A stretch of DNA of 64,000 nt. It comes from Burkholderia cepacia ATCC 25416. GTDB lineage: Bacteria > Pseudomonadota > Gammaproteobacteria > Burkholderiales > Burkholderiaceae. The notes beneath the pieces are model-generated. The model was not told the origin of the DNA. It worked only from the letters and a program-made list of their open reading frames with translations, and ran no database searches. Position 1 is the stretch's first letter; the number at the start of each line of letters is the position of its first letter. The DNA lies in contig NZ_CP012983.1 in assembly GCF_001411495.1 (NCBI RefSeq), positions 1-64,000 of the forward strand, given 5' to 3'. Of the stretch, positions 42,226-50,745 are shown in pieces. The translations under genes were made by a program, and so were the position numbers.

Positions 42226-43605
42226 ATGACTGCGTGTACCCACTGCGGCACCGATCTGCCCGTCGGGCTCAAATTCTGCAAGCAATGCGGAACACCGGTG
42301 GCGGCCACTCGTAACGAAGCGGCCGGCGCACCATGCCGGAGCTGCCATGCCGTTCTGACGCCAGGCCAGCGTTTCTGCAACAAGTGCGGAACGCCCGTCG
42401 CATCCGCGAATGACAATGGCGCAATCGAAATCGACGTGCCTGCTCCACCTGTCGAGTCCGCACCGCAACCCGCATACGCAGCCGCGGAATCGGCTCACGC
42501 GCCTGCGCACGACATCGGCGTCGAATCACCGGCGGCGAACACCGCCTCGAAAGATATCCCCCACGTCGCGAACATCGCCGATGCGGAATCGGGTCGCGCG
42601 AGCGCACCGCTGCCATCGCATGACGCCGCGGCAACCGTCACGCCCAACGCAGCGGCAGACCATCGCGGCGACACGGTCGCTGCGTCGTATGTCTCGCCCG
42701 TCGTCACCGATGGGCAGTCCGGGCCTGCGAGCGCATCGGCAAGCACCGAAGCGGCGCTCGCCGCCGACGACATGATCGCCGTCGAAACGGTTGCCGAACC
42801 TCGCGACGTACCGGACACCGATACCGCGCCGGCGCCGGATACCGAACCCATACGTCCGGTATCCGGCGTGGTGTCCCGGCCGATCGCACAGCCCGCACCG
42901 ACGAACGACGATACGTCGGCAAAACTCAAGATCATTGCGGCCGGCGTCGCGGTCGCCGTCGCCTGCGCGGGCGGCGCATTCTGGTGGCACGGCCGCCAGG
43001 CGAGCGCCCCTGCAACGCCCGAGCCGATCGCCGCATCCACGGTGCCAGACGCCCCGGCCAACGCCGCGTCGGACATCACCGGAGCGGGTACCGTCATCGC
43101 CAGCGCGGTCGTTGCGACGACGCCGGCCGACACACCGGCGTCCGCGCCGATCGATACGGCCACCGCCGCCGCAGCCGCGACCTCGCCCGCGTCGGGCCCG
43201 GCCGTCGTCACGAATGTCGCGACGGCTTCGGTGCCCGCGACGCCCCCTGCGTCGAACACGCCGCCTGCATCGGCGAACGCGCAACAGACGTCGCCGTTCG
43301 CGAAACTGCAGGACGACGCACCCGCACCGGCCGCACCCGCCGCCATTGCGGAAGCATCGCGCAACAAACCGCGCCCAGCACCGCCCGTGCACCCGTCCAC
43401 GGCGGCCAACCCCGCATCGCCCGCCGTCGACGGCCTGCTGAAACGCGCGCAGGGCGACCTGTCGCGCGGCCAGTACGACAAGGCCATTGCGACAGCGGAA
43501 AGCGTCCTTGCGATCGAGCCCGGCAACCGTCCGGCGAAGACGCTCATCGGCAAGGCGAAAGCGCGGCAGATGGATGCACTGCGCAACAACAGCACACTTG
43601 AATGA
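42226..43605 (+). CDS. Double zinc-ribbon membrane protein with long low-complexity linker
   Basis: The product has 459 residues. Two N-terminal zinc ribbons (CTHCGTDLPVGLKFCKQCG and CRSCHAVLTPGQRFCNKCG) are followed by an Ala/Pro/Thr-rich region, one membrane segment near residue 235 (IIAAGVAVAVACAGGAFWW), a second low-complexity stretch, and a C-terminal TPR-like helical pair (LLKRAQGDLSRGQYDKAIATAESVLAIEPGNRPAKTLI). The layout suggests a cytoplasmic metal-binding head and a periplasmic TPR tail. It is the first of three adjacent genes on one strand. The function is unknown. Confidence 0.78.
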   Translation: MTACTHCGTDLPVGLKFCKQCGTPVAATRNEAAGAPCRSCHAVLTPGQRFCNKCGTPVASANDNGAIEIDVPAPPVESAPQPAYAAAESAHAPAHDIGVESPAANTASKDIPHVANIADAESGRASAPLPSHDAAATVTPNAAADHRGDTVAASYVSPVVTDGQSGPASASASTEAALAADDMIAVETVAEPRDVPDTDTAPAPDTEPIRPVSGVVSRPIAQPAPTNDDTSAKLKIIAAGVAVAVACAGGAFWWHGRQASAPATPEPIAASTVPDAPANAASDITGAGTVIASAVVATTPADTPASAPIDTATAAAAATSPASGPAVVTNVATASVPATPPASNTPPASANAQQTSPFAKLQDDAPAPAAPAAIAEASRNKPRPAPPVHPSTAANPASPAVDGLLKRAQGDLSRGQYDKAIATAESVLAIEPGNRPAKTLIGKAKARQMDALRNNSTLE

Positions 43606-43624
43606 AGCGCCGGAGAACACCGAC

Positions 43625-44308
43625 ATGACAATCCAGAAAACCCTCGCCGCGGCCTGCTCGGTCACCTTGCTCGCCAGCGGCTGCGCCACCCAGAACGGCG
43701 CCGGCGGGATCTCGTCCGAATCCGTGCTGCGCTGTACGGCGCTCGGCGCCGGCGGCGCACTGGTCGGCGCGCTGATCGGCGGCACCAAGGGCGCGATCGG
43801 CGGCGCGGTGGCCGGGCTCGCCGCGTGCGCCGTGATCGAAGTGGCGACACGGCAGACGAAAACGGCAGCCGAAGTCGATCGCGATTACCGCGCAAGCAAC
43901 CGCAACAACCTGCCGCCCTACGCGAAGATCGACGCGTACAACACGGTCGTGACGCCGCGCTCCGCCGTCAAGGCCGGCGAGCCGATCAGGCTGGCCTCGC
44001 AGATTCGCGCGGTGTCTGGCACGAACGAGCCCGTCCAGGAGGTCAAGGAAGTCGTGACTGTGTATGCACCGTCGGGCGAACAGTTCAAGCGCGGCGAGAA
44101 GATCGTCAATGCGACGCCGGGCAGCGGCGAATTCGACAACAGCTTCACGCTGAAACTGCCGTCGGGCGCACCGCAAGGCACGTATACGCTGAAAAGCCAG
44201 GTCTACCTGAACGGCAAGCCGGGCTCGGTCCGGCAGTCGAGCATCCAGCTCGCGCAGGTCGACGGCGTCACCGTCGTCGCGCTGCTCGACGCCCCCGCCG
44301 CACACTGA
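43625..44308 (+). CDS. Glycine-zipper lipoprotein, unknown function
   Basis: The product has 227 residues from the ATG at 43625. The lipobox is VTLLASGCATQNG. A glycine-zipper stretch (ALGAGGALVGALIGGTKGAIGGAVAGLAACAVIEVA) follows, then a beta-rich C-terminal domain with KAGEPIRLASQIRAVSG and SGAPQGTYTLKSQVYLNGK. Glycine-zipper lipoproteins usually insert in or span the outer membrane. It lies 20 bp after the zinc-ribbon protein gene. Confidence 0.75.
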   Translation: MTIQKTLAAACSVTLLASGCATQNGAGGISSESVLRCTALGAGGALVGALIGGTKGAIGGAVAGLAACAVIEVATRQTKTAAEVDRDYRASNRNNLPPYAKIDAYNTVVTPRSAVKAGEPIRLASQIRAVSGTNEPVQEVKEVVTVYAPSGEQFKRGEKIVNATPGSGEFDNSFTLKLPSGAPQGTYTLKSQVYLNGKPGSVRQSSIQLAQVDGVTVVALLDAPAAH

Positions 44309-44337
44309 CCCGCCCGCACCTGCAAGGAGATTCAACG

Positions 44338-45519
44338 ATGTCAACGCTCGATCACGCCCCCGTGTCGGGGAAGTTCGGACTACTGCGCGCCGCCGAGGCC
44401 GTCACGAACTGGCGCGCACTCGCGATGTGCGCTTTCGCGCTCGTCGCCAGCATGCTGATGGGCATGCTCACGATCCAGGTCCTCGGTCACAGCCCCGTGC
44501 TCGGCCTGCTGTTCGTCATCGCGACCTGCGCGATCTCGCTGATCGGCTATTCCGCGGTCGGCATCGTGCTGATGCGCGATGCCCAGGGCGAGCCGGTCGG
44601 ATTCGTCGACGCGCTGCTACAGGCGACGTTCACCGTCCACCGCCTGATCGGGGTCGGCGTGCTGCTCGCCGTCGGCTGGGTGCTGTTCCTGCTCGCGCTG
44701 CTGATCGTGTTCCTGGTCTGCAAGATCCCGGGCCTCGGCCCGCTGCTCTATGCGATCGCGTATCCGCTCGCGGCGATCGTCGCGGGCGCGATCTTCGCCG
44801 GCATGTGGTACGTCGGCTATCCGCTGGCCGCGCCCGCCATCTGGCAGGGCAACTCGACGCTGCAGACCGCCGCGCGCCTGCTGCAGATCGGCCGCCGCCA
44901 GCTGCTCGGCGTGATCGTCAGGATGTTCGGGCTGCTGCTGCTCGTCGGCGTCCTGTCCGCGGTCGTACTCGGCATTCTCGGCACGGGCGCCGCGATCGCC
45001 TCGTCGATCTCGGCGGCAACCGGCACCAGCCCGCTGGGCGGCCTGATGAGCACGCTCGGCGGCCTGGGCGGCTTCGGCCGCCATGCCGGCGCGTACGGCC
45101 TCGGCGCGGATGCGGCGGAAGGCGGATTCGACTACCGCAGCATGGCCTATCTGGGCGCGTACGGCTTCGGCAACGGCCTGCTGGTCGCGATCGGCCTCGT
45201 GATCCCGTTCCTGACGTTCGTCAACGGCACGTGCCTCATCTATCTGCAGACGGTCAGCGGTGTCGATTTCTCCGCGACCGAAGAGAAACTGAGCCAGCAC
45301 GTCGCGGACGCGAAACGCCACGCCGAACAGGCACGCGAGCGCGCCGCCGATCACCTCGCGAAAGCACGCGCGTCACACGCGGCCGGCACGGCTTCGCTGC
45401 CGGCGTCGGATACGGCACCGCCCGCCACGGACGAAGCCACGGCGTGTGCGCAGTGTCACAAGCCGATGGCCGCCGACGACCTGTTCTGCGGCGAATGCGG
45501 CGCACGCCGTCACGCGTGA
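44338..45519 (+). CDS. Polytopic membrane protein with C-terminal zinc ribbon
   Basis: The product has 393 residues, with AAGGAGA before the ATG. About six membrane segments (for example LAMCAFALVASMLMGMLTIQVLG, VGVLLAVGWVLFLLALLIVFLV and LLLLVGVLSAVVLGILGTGAAIA) are followed by a basic helix (LSQHVADAKRHAEQARERAADHLAKAR) and a C-terminal zinc ribbon, CAQCHKPMAADDLFCGECG. The ribbon echoes those of the protein at 42226, so the three gene products may form a membrane complex. No known function. Confidence 0.78.
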   Translation: MSTLDHAPVSGKFGLLRAAEAVTNWRALAMCAFALVASMLMGMLTIQVLGHSPVLGLLFVIATCAISLIGYSAVGIVLMRDAQGEPVGFVDALLQATFTVHRLIGVGVLLAVGWVLFLLALLIVFLVCKIPGLGPLLYAIAYPLAAIVAGAIFAGMWYVGYPLAAPAIWQGNSTLQTAARLLQIGRRQLLGVIVRMFGLLLLVGVLSAVVLGILGTGAAIASSISAATGTSPLGGLMSTLGGLGGFGRHAGAYGLGADAAEGGFDYRSMAYLGAYGFGNGLLVAIGLVIPFLTFVNGTCLIYLQTVSGVDFSATEEKLSQHVADAKRHAEQARERAADHLAKARASHAAGTASLPASDTAPPATDEATACAQCHKPMAADDLFCGECGARRHA

Positions 45520-45534
45520 CGGCTGCATGATCGC

Positions 45535-45567
45535 GCCGGCGCCTGCTGTCGATCGGCAGGCGCCGGC
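45535..45567. terminator. Bidirectional terminator-like hairpin
   Basis: A perfect 12-bp stem (GCCGGCGCCTGC at 45535-45546 with its complement at 45556-45567) and a 9-base loop lie between the convergent genes ending at 45519 and 45607. No long T run is visible, so termination strength is uncertain. Confidence 0.55.
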
Positions 45568-45606
45568 CGGTTCAGCCGCGCGAGCCTCCCCGGCTCGTCC
45601 ACGCCG

Positions 45607-46740
45607 TCACCACGCGGCAAACACGTCCTGCGCGATCCCGAAGCCCGTGCTCATCCCGGCGCCGCTCGTCACGACGACGACACGCGTGCCGTCGTCCGGT
45701 GCTTCGATCACGCAATCGGCATCGGGCGCCGACGGATAGCTGCCGGTCCAGCGCTCGACCACATCCAGTTCCGGTACATCGAGCGTCTCGTGCAGCAGGC
45801 GCAGGATCTGCGCATCGATCTCCTGCGTTGCGAACGGCAGCGGCGCGGCGCCGTATTCATGCGAATCGCCCACCACGAGACTGCCGTCGGCGCTCTGCAC
45901 CGCGATCAGGTGGATGCCGTACCCGACGCACACGGGCTCCTCCGCGTTCAGGCGCGCACGCAACGCGCCGGCGGCCGGCAGCGCCGCGAACCCCGCGTAA
46001 CGCAGCAGGCTCAGGTCGCTCATCACCGCGGCGCGCAGCGCCAACGGGCGGCGCGGCCGCACGCGCAGCATCTGCAACTGGCACAGGCGGACCTCGTGCC
46101 GCGCGAACCAGTCGCCGTACAGGTGACGGCTGTCCGCGTTGCCGCAGACGATCACGCGCTCCGCGTGCAGCACGCCGCGCGACGTCCGGACCGTCGGCGT
46201 GCGCACCTCGTGCACCATCTCGCCGTAGCGGAACCGCACGCCGAAGCGTTCGGCCAGCCATGACGCCAGCAACCCGATCGCGGTACGCGGCTCGATGCGC
46301 AGTTCATGCGGGCTGTGCAGGACGCCCTGCGCGCCGTCCAGCCGCAGCTCGGGCGCCACGGCCGCCGCTTCGCCGGGCGTCATGACCCGGCAGCCGTCGG
46401 CCATGCCGGTCTGCATGAACGCATCGATCAGGTGCATCGCCTCGGGGCGACGCGCAATCAGGTGCAGGCCCTTGTGAAGCACGTCGATGCCGGCTTGCGG
46501 CGCCACGTCCGCCCAGACCTCGCGGCTCGCCCGCGCACGCCGCCAGCTGTGCCCGGCGTGCTGCCCGGTGACCGTGACGAAACCGAAATTGCGGATCGAC
46601 GCGCCCACGCATGCGGCGTCGCGTTCGATCACGCAGACGCGCAGCCCCTCGAGCGCCGCCGTATAGGCATGGGCGAGGCCGACGATGCCCGCGCCGACGA
46701 CGATCACGTCGTAAGCATCCGCCGCTGCGATGGCGTTCAC
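45607..46740 (-). CDS. TIGR03364-type FAD-dependent oxidoreductase
   Basis: The product has 377 residues. The N-terminal FAD motif is YDVIVVGAGIVGLAHAYTAALEGLRVCVIERD, followed by GASIRNFGFVTVTGQ, a signature of the TIGR03364 branch of DAO-type oxidases. That branch is associated with aminophosphonate (2-aminoethylphosphonate) use. The C-terminus VVVVTSGAGMSTGFGIAQDVFAAW closes the FAD site. No phosphonate gene is next to it in this window, so the substrate is inferred from the family only. Upstream lie gene remnants and its probable promoter. Confidence 0.82.
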   Translation of the reverse strand: MNAIAAADAYDVIVVGAGIVGLAHAYTAALEGLRVCVIERDAACVGASIRNFGFVTVTGQHAGHSWRRARASREVWADVAPQAGIDVLHKGLHLIARRPEAMHLIDAFMQTGMADGCRVMTPGEAAAVAPELRLDGAQGVLHSPHELRIEPRTAIGLLASWLAERFGVRFRYGEMVHEVRTPTVRTSRGVLHAERVIVCGNADSRHLYGDWFARHEVRLCQLQMLRVRPRRPLALRAAVMSDLSLLRYAGFAALPAAGALRARLNAEEPVCVGYGIHLIAVQSADGSLVVGDSHEYGAAPLPFATQEIDAQILRLLHETLDVPELDVVERWTGSYPSAPDADCVIEAPDDGTRVVVVTSGAGMSTGFGIAQDVFAAW

Positions 46741-46951
46741 GATGGCACGCTCCTTCTGTCGAGATGTGATGCACCGCCCGTTCGGAGCGTGCGTATCGGT
46801 TGCAGTGCGCCGCGTTCCTCGGGTAGATCCCCGGGACTGGCGCGCGATCCCGCACTATCGCGACGCGAGATGACATCCGCGTGAAAAAGCCACAAAACGG
46901 CATGTTTTGGCAAAATTTGCCATTGCACGACGCCGTGGAGAATCGCATCGA

Positions 46952-47101
46952 TCCGTTGGTGCGCGGCATTGCGGTGTCGTCGAAACGCATCGCACGCGCG
47001 TAGTTCGCCATCGGCACCACGGTGACCGCCGCGCCGATATGCAGACACGCATTGAAAAGCCGCGCGAGCTCGCCGAGCGTCATGCCGGGCTGCAGCGGCA
47101 A
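46952..47101 (-). pseudogene. DUF1343 (NamZ-like) gene fragment
   Basis: About 50 residues, LPLQPGMTLGELARLFNACLHIGAAVTVVPMANYARAMRFDDTAMP in pieces, match the conserved core of DUF1343 exo-muramidase-type proteins (HGMTxGELA and GADLTVVPM patterns). The rest of the roughly 400-residue protein is absent and the frame runs into unrelated sequence. It directly follows a pfkB fragment, so a deletion seems to have joined two decayed genes. Confidence 0.6.
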
Positions 47102-47105
47102 CGGG

Positions 47106-47375
47106 TTATAACCGGTGAATGTCGCCGGCCAGCACGAGATCGCGCGGCGCGGGTTGCAAGGCCTCGATGCGGGCCGCGCAGTCGCGCCACTCGGCGGCCG
47201 TGACCGACGGCCGCGGCATCAGGAAACGGTATTCACGCGCCGTCCCGGTCTCGGTCACGCACACGTTCTCGTGCGTCTCGCCGGCAATCCGCAGGCGGAC
47301 AGACGGCACGTGTTCGGCTTCGAGCCGCAGCGTCAGCACGTCGCACGTCGGCCCGCTCGCCGGACACCCCTCCGT
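47106..47375 (-). pseudogene. PfkB-family sugar kinase gene fragment
   Basis: The pieces GGVSGE (one frame) and LTLRLEAEHVPSVRLRIAG, ETHENVCVTETGTAREYRF and ALQPAPRDLVLAGDI (another frame) match the N-terminal third of 1-phosphofructokinase-type PfkB proteins (AGETRENLTV and YRFxxPGP patterns). The frame shift and the lack of the ATP-binding C-terminus show a remnant. It abuts the 3' end of the NMD3-like gene. Intact pfkB genes are commonly linked to low-oxygen loci, so this fits the region. Confidence 0.65.
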
Positions 47376-47885
47376 TCATGCGTCGTTGCGCGTCCATTGC
47401 GCGCGCAGGATGTCCTCGCCGTCGCGATAGTGGATCGCGAGATCGCCGTGATGCGCATGCAGCAACGCTTCCCCCAGCCGTCGCACCATGTGCACGCCCG
47501 TCGTGCGGACGACGAGCGTATCGGCGGATTTCTCGATTTCCATGATGCGTTCGAGCGCGTGCTCGCTCGTCTCCAGAATGGCCTGGCGCTCGAGCAGGTC
47601 GAGAATCGTCGCCCGGTGCGCGCACAGGTACACGCCGTGCAGCACCAGTTCGCCCGCCGGCAGGTTTTCCCGCATGCGCTTGCAGGCCGGGCATTCGAGC
47701 TGGCGCCGGTCGAGCGGCGCCGCGTACCACGTCCAGCGGCCCGCGTCGCAGACGGCGCCGCAGCCTTCGCAGATCCTGTCGCCCTTCGGCCGCTTCGGAT
47801 CGCGGTAACTGTCCTTCGTATGCGGCTGCATGCGCCTGTCGTGGCGCAGAGGGTGTCGGCCGGGGCCGGAATTCGAACGGTTCAT
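47376..47885 (-). CDS. NMD3-like zinc protein (ribosome-associated type)
   Basis: The product has 169 residues; GAGGAGA precedes the ATG at 47885. Two CxxC pairs, ICEGCGAVCDAGRWTW and LECPACKRMREN, form a zinc ribbon, followed by LPAGELVLHGVYLCAHRATILDLLE, HALERIMEIEK and the tail GEALLHAHHGDLAIHYRDGEDILRAQW. This matches bacterial proteins commonly annotated as NMD proteins affecting ribosome stability and mRNA decay. It is 38 bp downstream of the BON gene on the same strand, so both are probably driven by the FNR-type box at 48665. Confidence 0.78.
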   Translation of the reverse strand: MNRSNSGPGRHPLRHDRRMQPHTKDSYRDPKRPKGDRICEGCGAVCDAGRWTWYAAPLDRRQLECPACKRMRENLPAGELVLHGVYLCAHRATILDLLERQAILETSEHALERIMEIEKSADTLVVRTTGVHMVRRLGEALLHAHHGDLAIHYRDGEDILRAQWTRNDA

Positions 47886-47923
47886 GACTGCGTCTCCTCG
47901 CAGTGGACGGCACTAGCGAGCCG

Positions 47924-48571
47924 TCAGCCGACGGTGAGCCGGTCGACGACCTCCCGGACGCCTCTCACCGACCCGGCCGCACCGCACGCGGCCCGCCTTT
48001 CGGCGAGCGACGCGACCTTGCCCGTCAACGTGACGATGCCGTCGGCCGCGTCGATCGCAATTCCCGCGGATTCGCGCCGCGCGCGACGCGCAAGCGCTTC
48101 GGCGATCCGCGTGCCGACGTCCGGCACCGTGTGATCCGTGCGCACCCGGATCCGGTTCGCGACGCCGACGACGCCGATCATCCGGCTGACCATCTTTTCC
48201 GCCGCCCGGCTCTGGTATGCATGATCGACTTCACCGTCGAGCGTCACGCAACCGTGATCGACCTCGACGCGAATCTTGTGATCGCGCAGCGCCTCCTGCC
48301 AGCCGAGCGCGAACGTGATCGCGATCGCCAGTTCCTGGTCCGCGCACGCGTTCTCCTGCGGTGCAACGTTCAGTTCGAGCACGAGCGCGCGTGCATCCTC
48401 GACATGCAGCGCCGTTTTCTGCGCCTCGAGTTTCTGGGCCCAGCTGTCGACCGTGCCGCGCAACGTCACGATCCGGTCGTGTACGTCGACGTCGATCCGC
48501 CGTGCATCGACCGCCGGATTCCAGAACAGCGCCTGCTCGACATCCTGCTTGAGTGCTGCATCGGACTTCAT
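47924..48571 (-). CDS. Triple BON-domain protein
   Basis: The product has 215 residues from the ATG at 48571 (MKSDAALKQDVEQALFWNP). Three BON units follow: IDVDVHDRIVTLRGTVDSWAQKLEA, IRVEVDHGCVTLDGEVDHAYQSRAAEKMVSRMIGVVGVANRI and IAIDAADGIVTLTGKVASLAERRAACGAAGSVRGVREVVDRL. There is no signal peptide, so it is cytoplasmic, unlike OsmY. BON domains bind membranes or other macromolecules. Genes of this form are common in low-oxygen stress loci. An FNR-type box lies 93 bp upstream. Confidence 0.9.
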   Translation of the reverse strand: MKSDAALKQDVEQALFWNPAVDARRIDVDVHDRIVTLRGTVDSWAQKLEAQKTALHVEDARALVLELNVAPQENACADQELAIAITFALGWQEALRDHKIRVEVDHGCVTLDGEVDHAYQSRAAEKMVSRMIGVVGVANRIRVRTDHTVPDVGTRIAEALARRARRESAGIAIDAADGIVTLTGKVASLAERRAACGAAGSVRGVREVVDRLTVG

Positions 48572-48664
48572 TGCCGTCTCCTGTCGGCCCGTGCCGGTCG
48601 CGACATTCGCGATCGGCGATGGGGCCGCACCGGATTCAGCATCGCGCAAGGCGGCGCCGGCGGT

Positions 48665-48678
48665 TTGACGAGGATCAA
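48665..48678. promoter_or_regulatory. FNR-type box TTGAC-N4-ATCAA
   Basis: TTGACGAGGATCAA, a near-perfect CRP/FNR-family palindrome, lies 93 bp upstream of the BON gene start. It is one of two such boxes in the 279-bp divergent gap. Confidence 0.75.
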
Positions 48679-48733
48679 TCAACGCCGTGCTTGCGGCAGC
48701 CGCCGTCGCGCACACTCGATCCCGATTTTTCCG

Positions 48734-48747
48734 TTGACGCAGATCAA
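48734..48747. promoter_or_regulatory. FNR-type box TTGAC-N4-ATCAA
   Basis: TTGACGCAGATCAA lies 103 bp upstream of the small membrane protein gene at 48851. Together with the box at 48665 it gives each arm of the divergent region its own site. Confidence 0.75.
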
Positions 48748-48850
48748 CCGCGCGACGGGGTGCGACGCGATCATGTCCCCGGCCGCCGCGGCATTCGTGG
48801 CGGCCCGCACGCTTCATATCGTTGCGACAGCCGCTCCCCGGGAGACCGTC

Positions 48851-49039
48851 ATGAACCGCAGGCAATACCGCATCTCGCTGGCAACGCTCAGCGTATTCAT
48901 CGCGCTCGCATCGCTGGCCGGCATCATTCACGGCATGCTGTTCGACGAGCGGGTTTTCAGATACTCGATCGTCACGCTGATCCTGAGCATCCTCTCGTTC
49001 GCCGTCCTGCTGAACCTCGCCCCTGGCGACCGGCCGTGA
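48851..49039 (+). CDS. Small two-helix membrane protein, paralogue 1
   Basis: The product has 62 residues (MNRRQYRISLATLSVFIALA at the start), with two membrane segments around LATLSVFIALASLAGIIHGML and YSIVTLILSILSFAVLLNL. It is clearly related to the 68-residue protein at 55929 through the pattern LATLxVFxALASLxGxxHxML. The gene follows an FNR-type box. The family is not recognised by name; membrane location and oxygen-linked expression are the only inferences. Confidence 0.7.
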   Translation: MNRRQYRISLATLSVFIALASLAGIIHGMLFDERVFRYSIVTLILSILSFAVLLNLAPGDRP

Positions 49040-49139
49040 CGCGTGCGACCGCGTCGGGCCCGGCGCAACCCGCCGGCCCAGGGCCATGTTCCGGCGCGCC
49101 TGTCAACCGAAGCACCGCTCGAAACGCATTCCCGCCGAA

Positions 49140-49153
49140 GTGATGCAGATCAA
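49140..49153. promoter_or_regulatory. Near-match FNR-type box upstream of the ABC exporter operon
   Basis: GTGATGCAGATCAA differs from the palindrome TTGAT-N4-ATCAA at one position. It lies 95 bp upstream of the outer-membrane factor gene, the same distance range as the other boxes of the region. Confidence 0.5.
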
Positions 49154-49248
49154 GGGTAGGAGCGTCAATCGTCGGATATAAGTGAACCCGAAGCGGCGCC
49201 GCCACGAGGCGGCGCCACCCCGCGTTTCCGTATTCGCCGAGGCTTTCC

Positions 49249-50745
49249 ATGCGCGCCACCGCGCTTCCCGTCGTGTTCCGCACTGCAGCTTCCCGGTACG
49301 GGCGTTTCGTTGCGCTCGCAACGGGTATCGGCCTGCTGTCCGGATGCCTGTCGCTCGCACCGCCGGACCAGCGTCCCGCCGCGCCGATCCCCGCCGCCTT
49401 TCCGGATCCGTCGGCCGGCGCCACGCCCGCGGCCGCGCCGGTGCCCGCATGGCGGGACTACTTCGTCGATGCGCGCCTGCGGGCGCTGATCGCGCAGGCG
49501 CTGGCCAACAATCGCGACCTGCGCGCGGCCGTCGCGCGCGTCGAACAGGCCCGTGCCGTCTACGGCATCCGCAGCGCGGACCAGTGGCCGACGATCGGCG
49601 CCGGCGCGGCCTATGCGCGGTTTCGCGCACCCGGCGGGCTCCTCACGCCCACCCCGTTCATCGGCCAGGCCTACGAGGTGCGGCTGGCCGAGACGCAATG
49701 GGAGCTCGATTTCTGGGGCCGCGTGAGCAACCTGAAGGACGCGGCGCTGCAGCGCTATCTCGCGAGCGATGCGGCCCGGCGTGCCGCGACGCTGAGCGTG
49801 ATCACGTCGGTCGCCAACGCGTACCTGACGCTGTGCGAGTACGACGAGCGCATCGCGCTGACCCGCGCGACGATCGACACGCGCCGCGAGTCGCTGCGGA
49901 TTTTCCGGCTTCGCCATGCGGCCGGCGCGATCTCGCGCCTCGACCTGACGCAGGCCGAGATCCTGCTGCAGCAAGCGGAATCCCTCGGCGCCCAGTTGCA
50001 ACAGGCGCGCGCCTCGGCGGCCGATGCACTGGCCCTGCTGGTCGGTGCGCCGCCGGATCTGGCCGGCACGCCGCTCGCGCTCGACGACGCCGCCGTCGCG
50101 CCGTCGCTCGCCCCCGGCCTGCCCTCGTCGCTGCTGGCGCAGCGGCCGGACGTGATTGCGGCCGAACACGAACTGCAGGCGTCCCGCGCCAACATCGGCG
50201 CGGCGCGCGCCGCGTTCTTTCCGCGCATCGCGCTGACGAGCTCGATCGGCTCGGGCAGCAGCGCGCTGCATGAGTTGCTGACGTCCGGCACCGGCGTCTG
50301 GTCGGTGATCCCGAACGTGACGCTGCCGCTGATCGACGGCGGCCGCAACCGCTCGAATCTCGCGCTCGCGCACGCCCAGCACGACGAAGCGCTCGCGCGG
50401 TACGAGCGGACGATCCAGAGCGCGTTTCGCGACGTGTCCGACGCGCTTGCGTCCCGCTACTGGCTGGCCGACGAGGTGCGTATCGAGCGCGCCACGCTGG
50501 ATTCGCAGGCCGAACGGGCCCGCCTCGCGAAGCTGCGCTACGACAGCGGCGCGACCCGCTTCCTCGAGGTGCTCGACGCGCAGCGGGACCTGATGAACGC
50601 GGAGCAGCAATGGGTGATGACGCGTCGCGCGCTGTTGTCGAGCCGCGTCGCGCTGTACGGCGCGCTCGGCGGCGCCACGCAAGACGGCGACGCGGCCGCC
50701 GCGCGACCGACCAACGAATCGACGAATCCGGATTCCATACGATGA
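49249..50745 (+). CDS. NodT/OprM-type outer-membrane efflux lipoprotein
   Basis: The product has 498 residues. A signal peptide with lipobox GIGLLSGCLSLAPPD is followed by the two efflux repeats (LAQALANNRDLRAAVARVEQARAVYGIRSADQWPTIGAG-type, and AQRPDVIAAEHELQASRANIGAARAAFFPRIALTSSIG). It ends ALYGALGGATQDG. Its stop overlaps the HlyD gene start (ATGA). It gives the RbbA/YhhJ-type exporter a dedicated outer-membrane duct, making a complete tripartite ABC system. Confidence 0.92.
   Translation: MRATALPVVFRTAASRYGRFVALATGIGLLSGCLSLAPPDQRPAAPIPAAFPDPSAGATPAAAPVPAWRDYFVDARLRALIAQALANNRDLRAAVARVEQARAVYGIRSADQWPTIGAGAAYARFRAPGGLLTPTPFIGQAYEVRLAETQWELDFWGRVSNLKDAALQRYLASDAARRAATLSVITSVANAYLTLCEYDERIALTRATIDTRRESLRIFRLRHAAGAISRLDLTQAEILLQQAESLGAQLQQARASAADALALLVGAPPDLAGTPLALDDAAVAPSLAPGLPSSLLAQRPDVIAAEHELQASRANIGAARAAFFPRIALTSSIGSGSSALHELLTSGTGVWSVIPNVTLPLIDGGRNRSNLALAHAQHDEALARYERTIQSAFRDVSDALASRYWLADEVRIERATLDSQAERARLAKLRYDSGATRFLEVLDAQRDLMNAEQQWVMTRRALLSSRVALYGALGGATQDGDAAAARPTNESTNPDSIR

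Noticed and set aside
46304..47101. A 265-residue minus-strand frame that begins with the DUF1343 fragment
   Set aside because: Only the first 50 residues match DUF1343; the remainder is noise opposite or beside the FAD oxidoreductase gene.
49140..49153. Near-match FNR-type box counted as a full site
   Set aside because: One arm deviates (GTGAT), so it is listed as a weaker candidate and not as a sixth full box.
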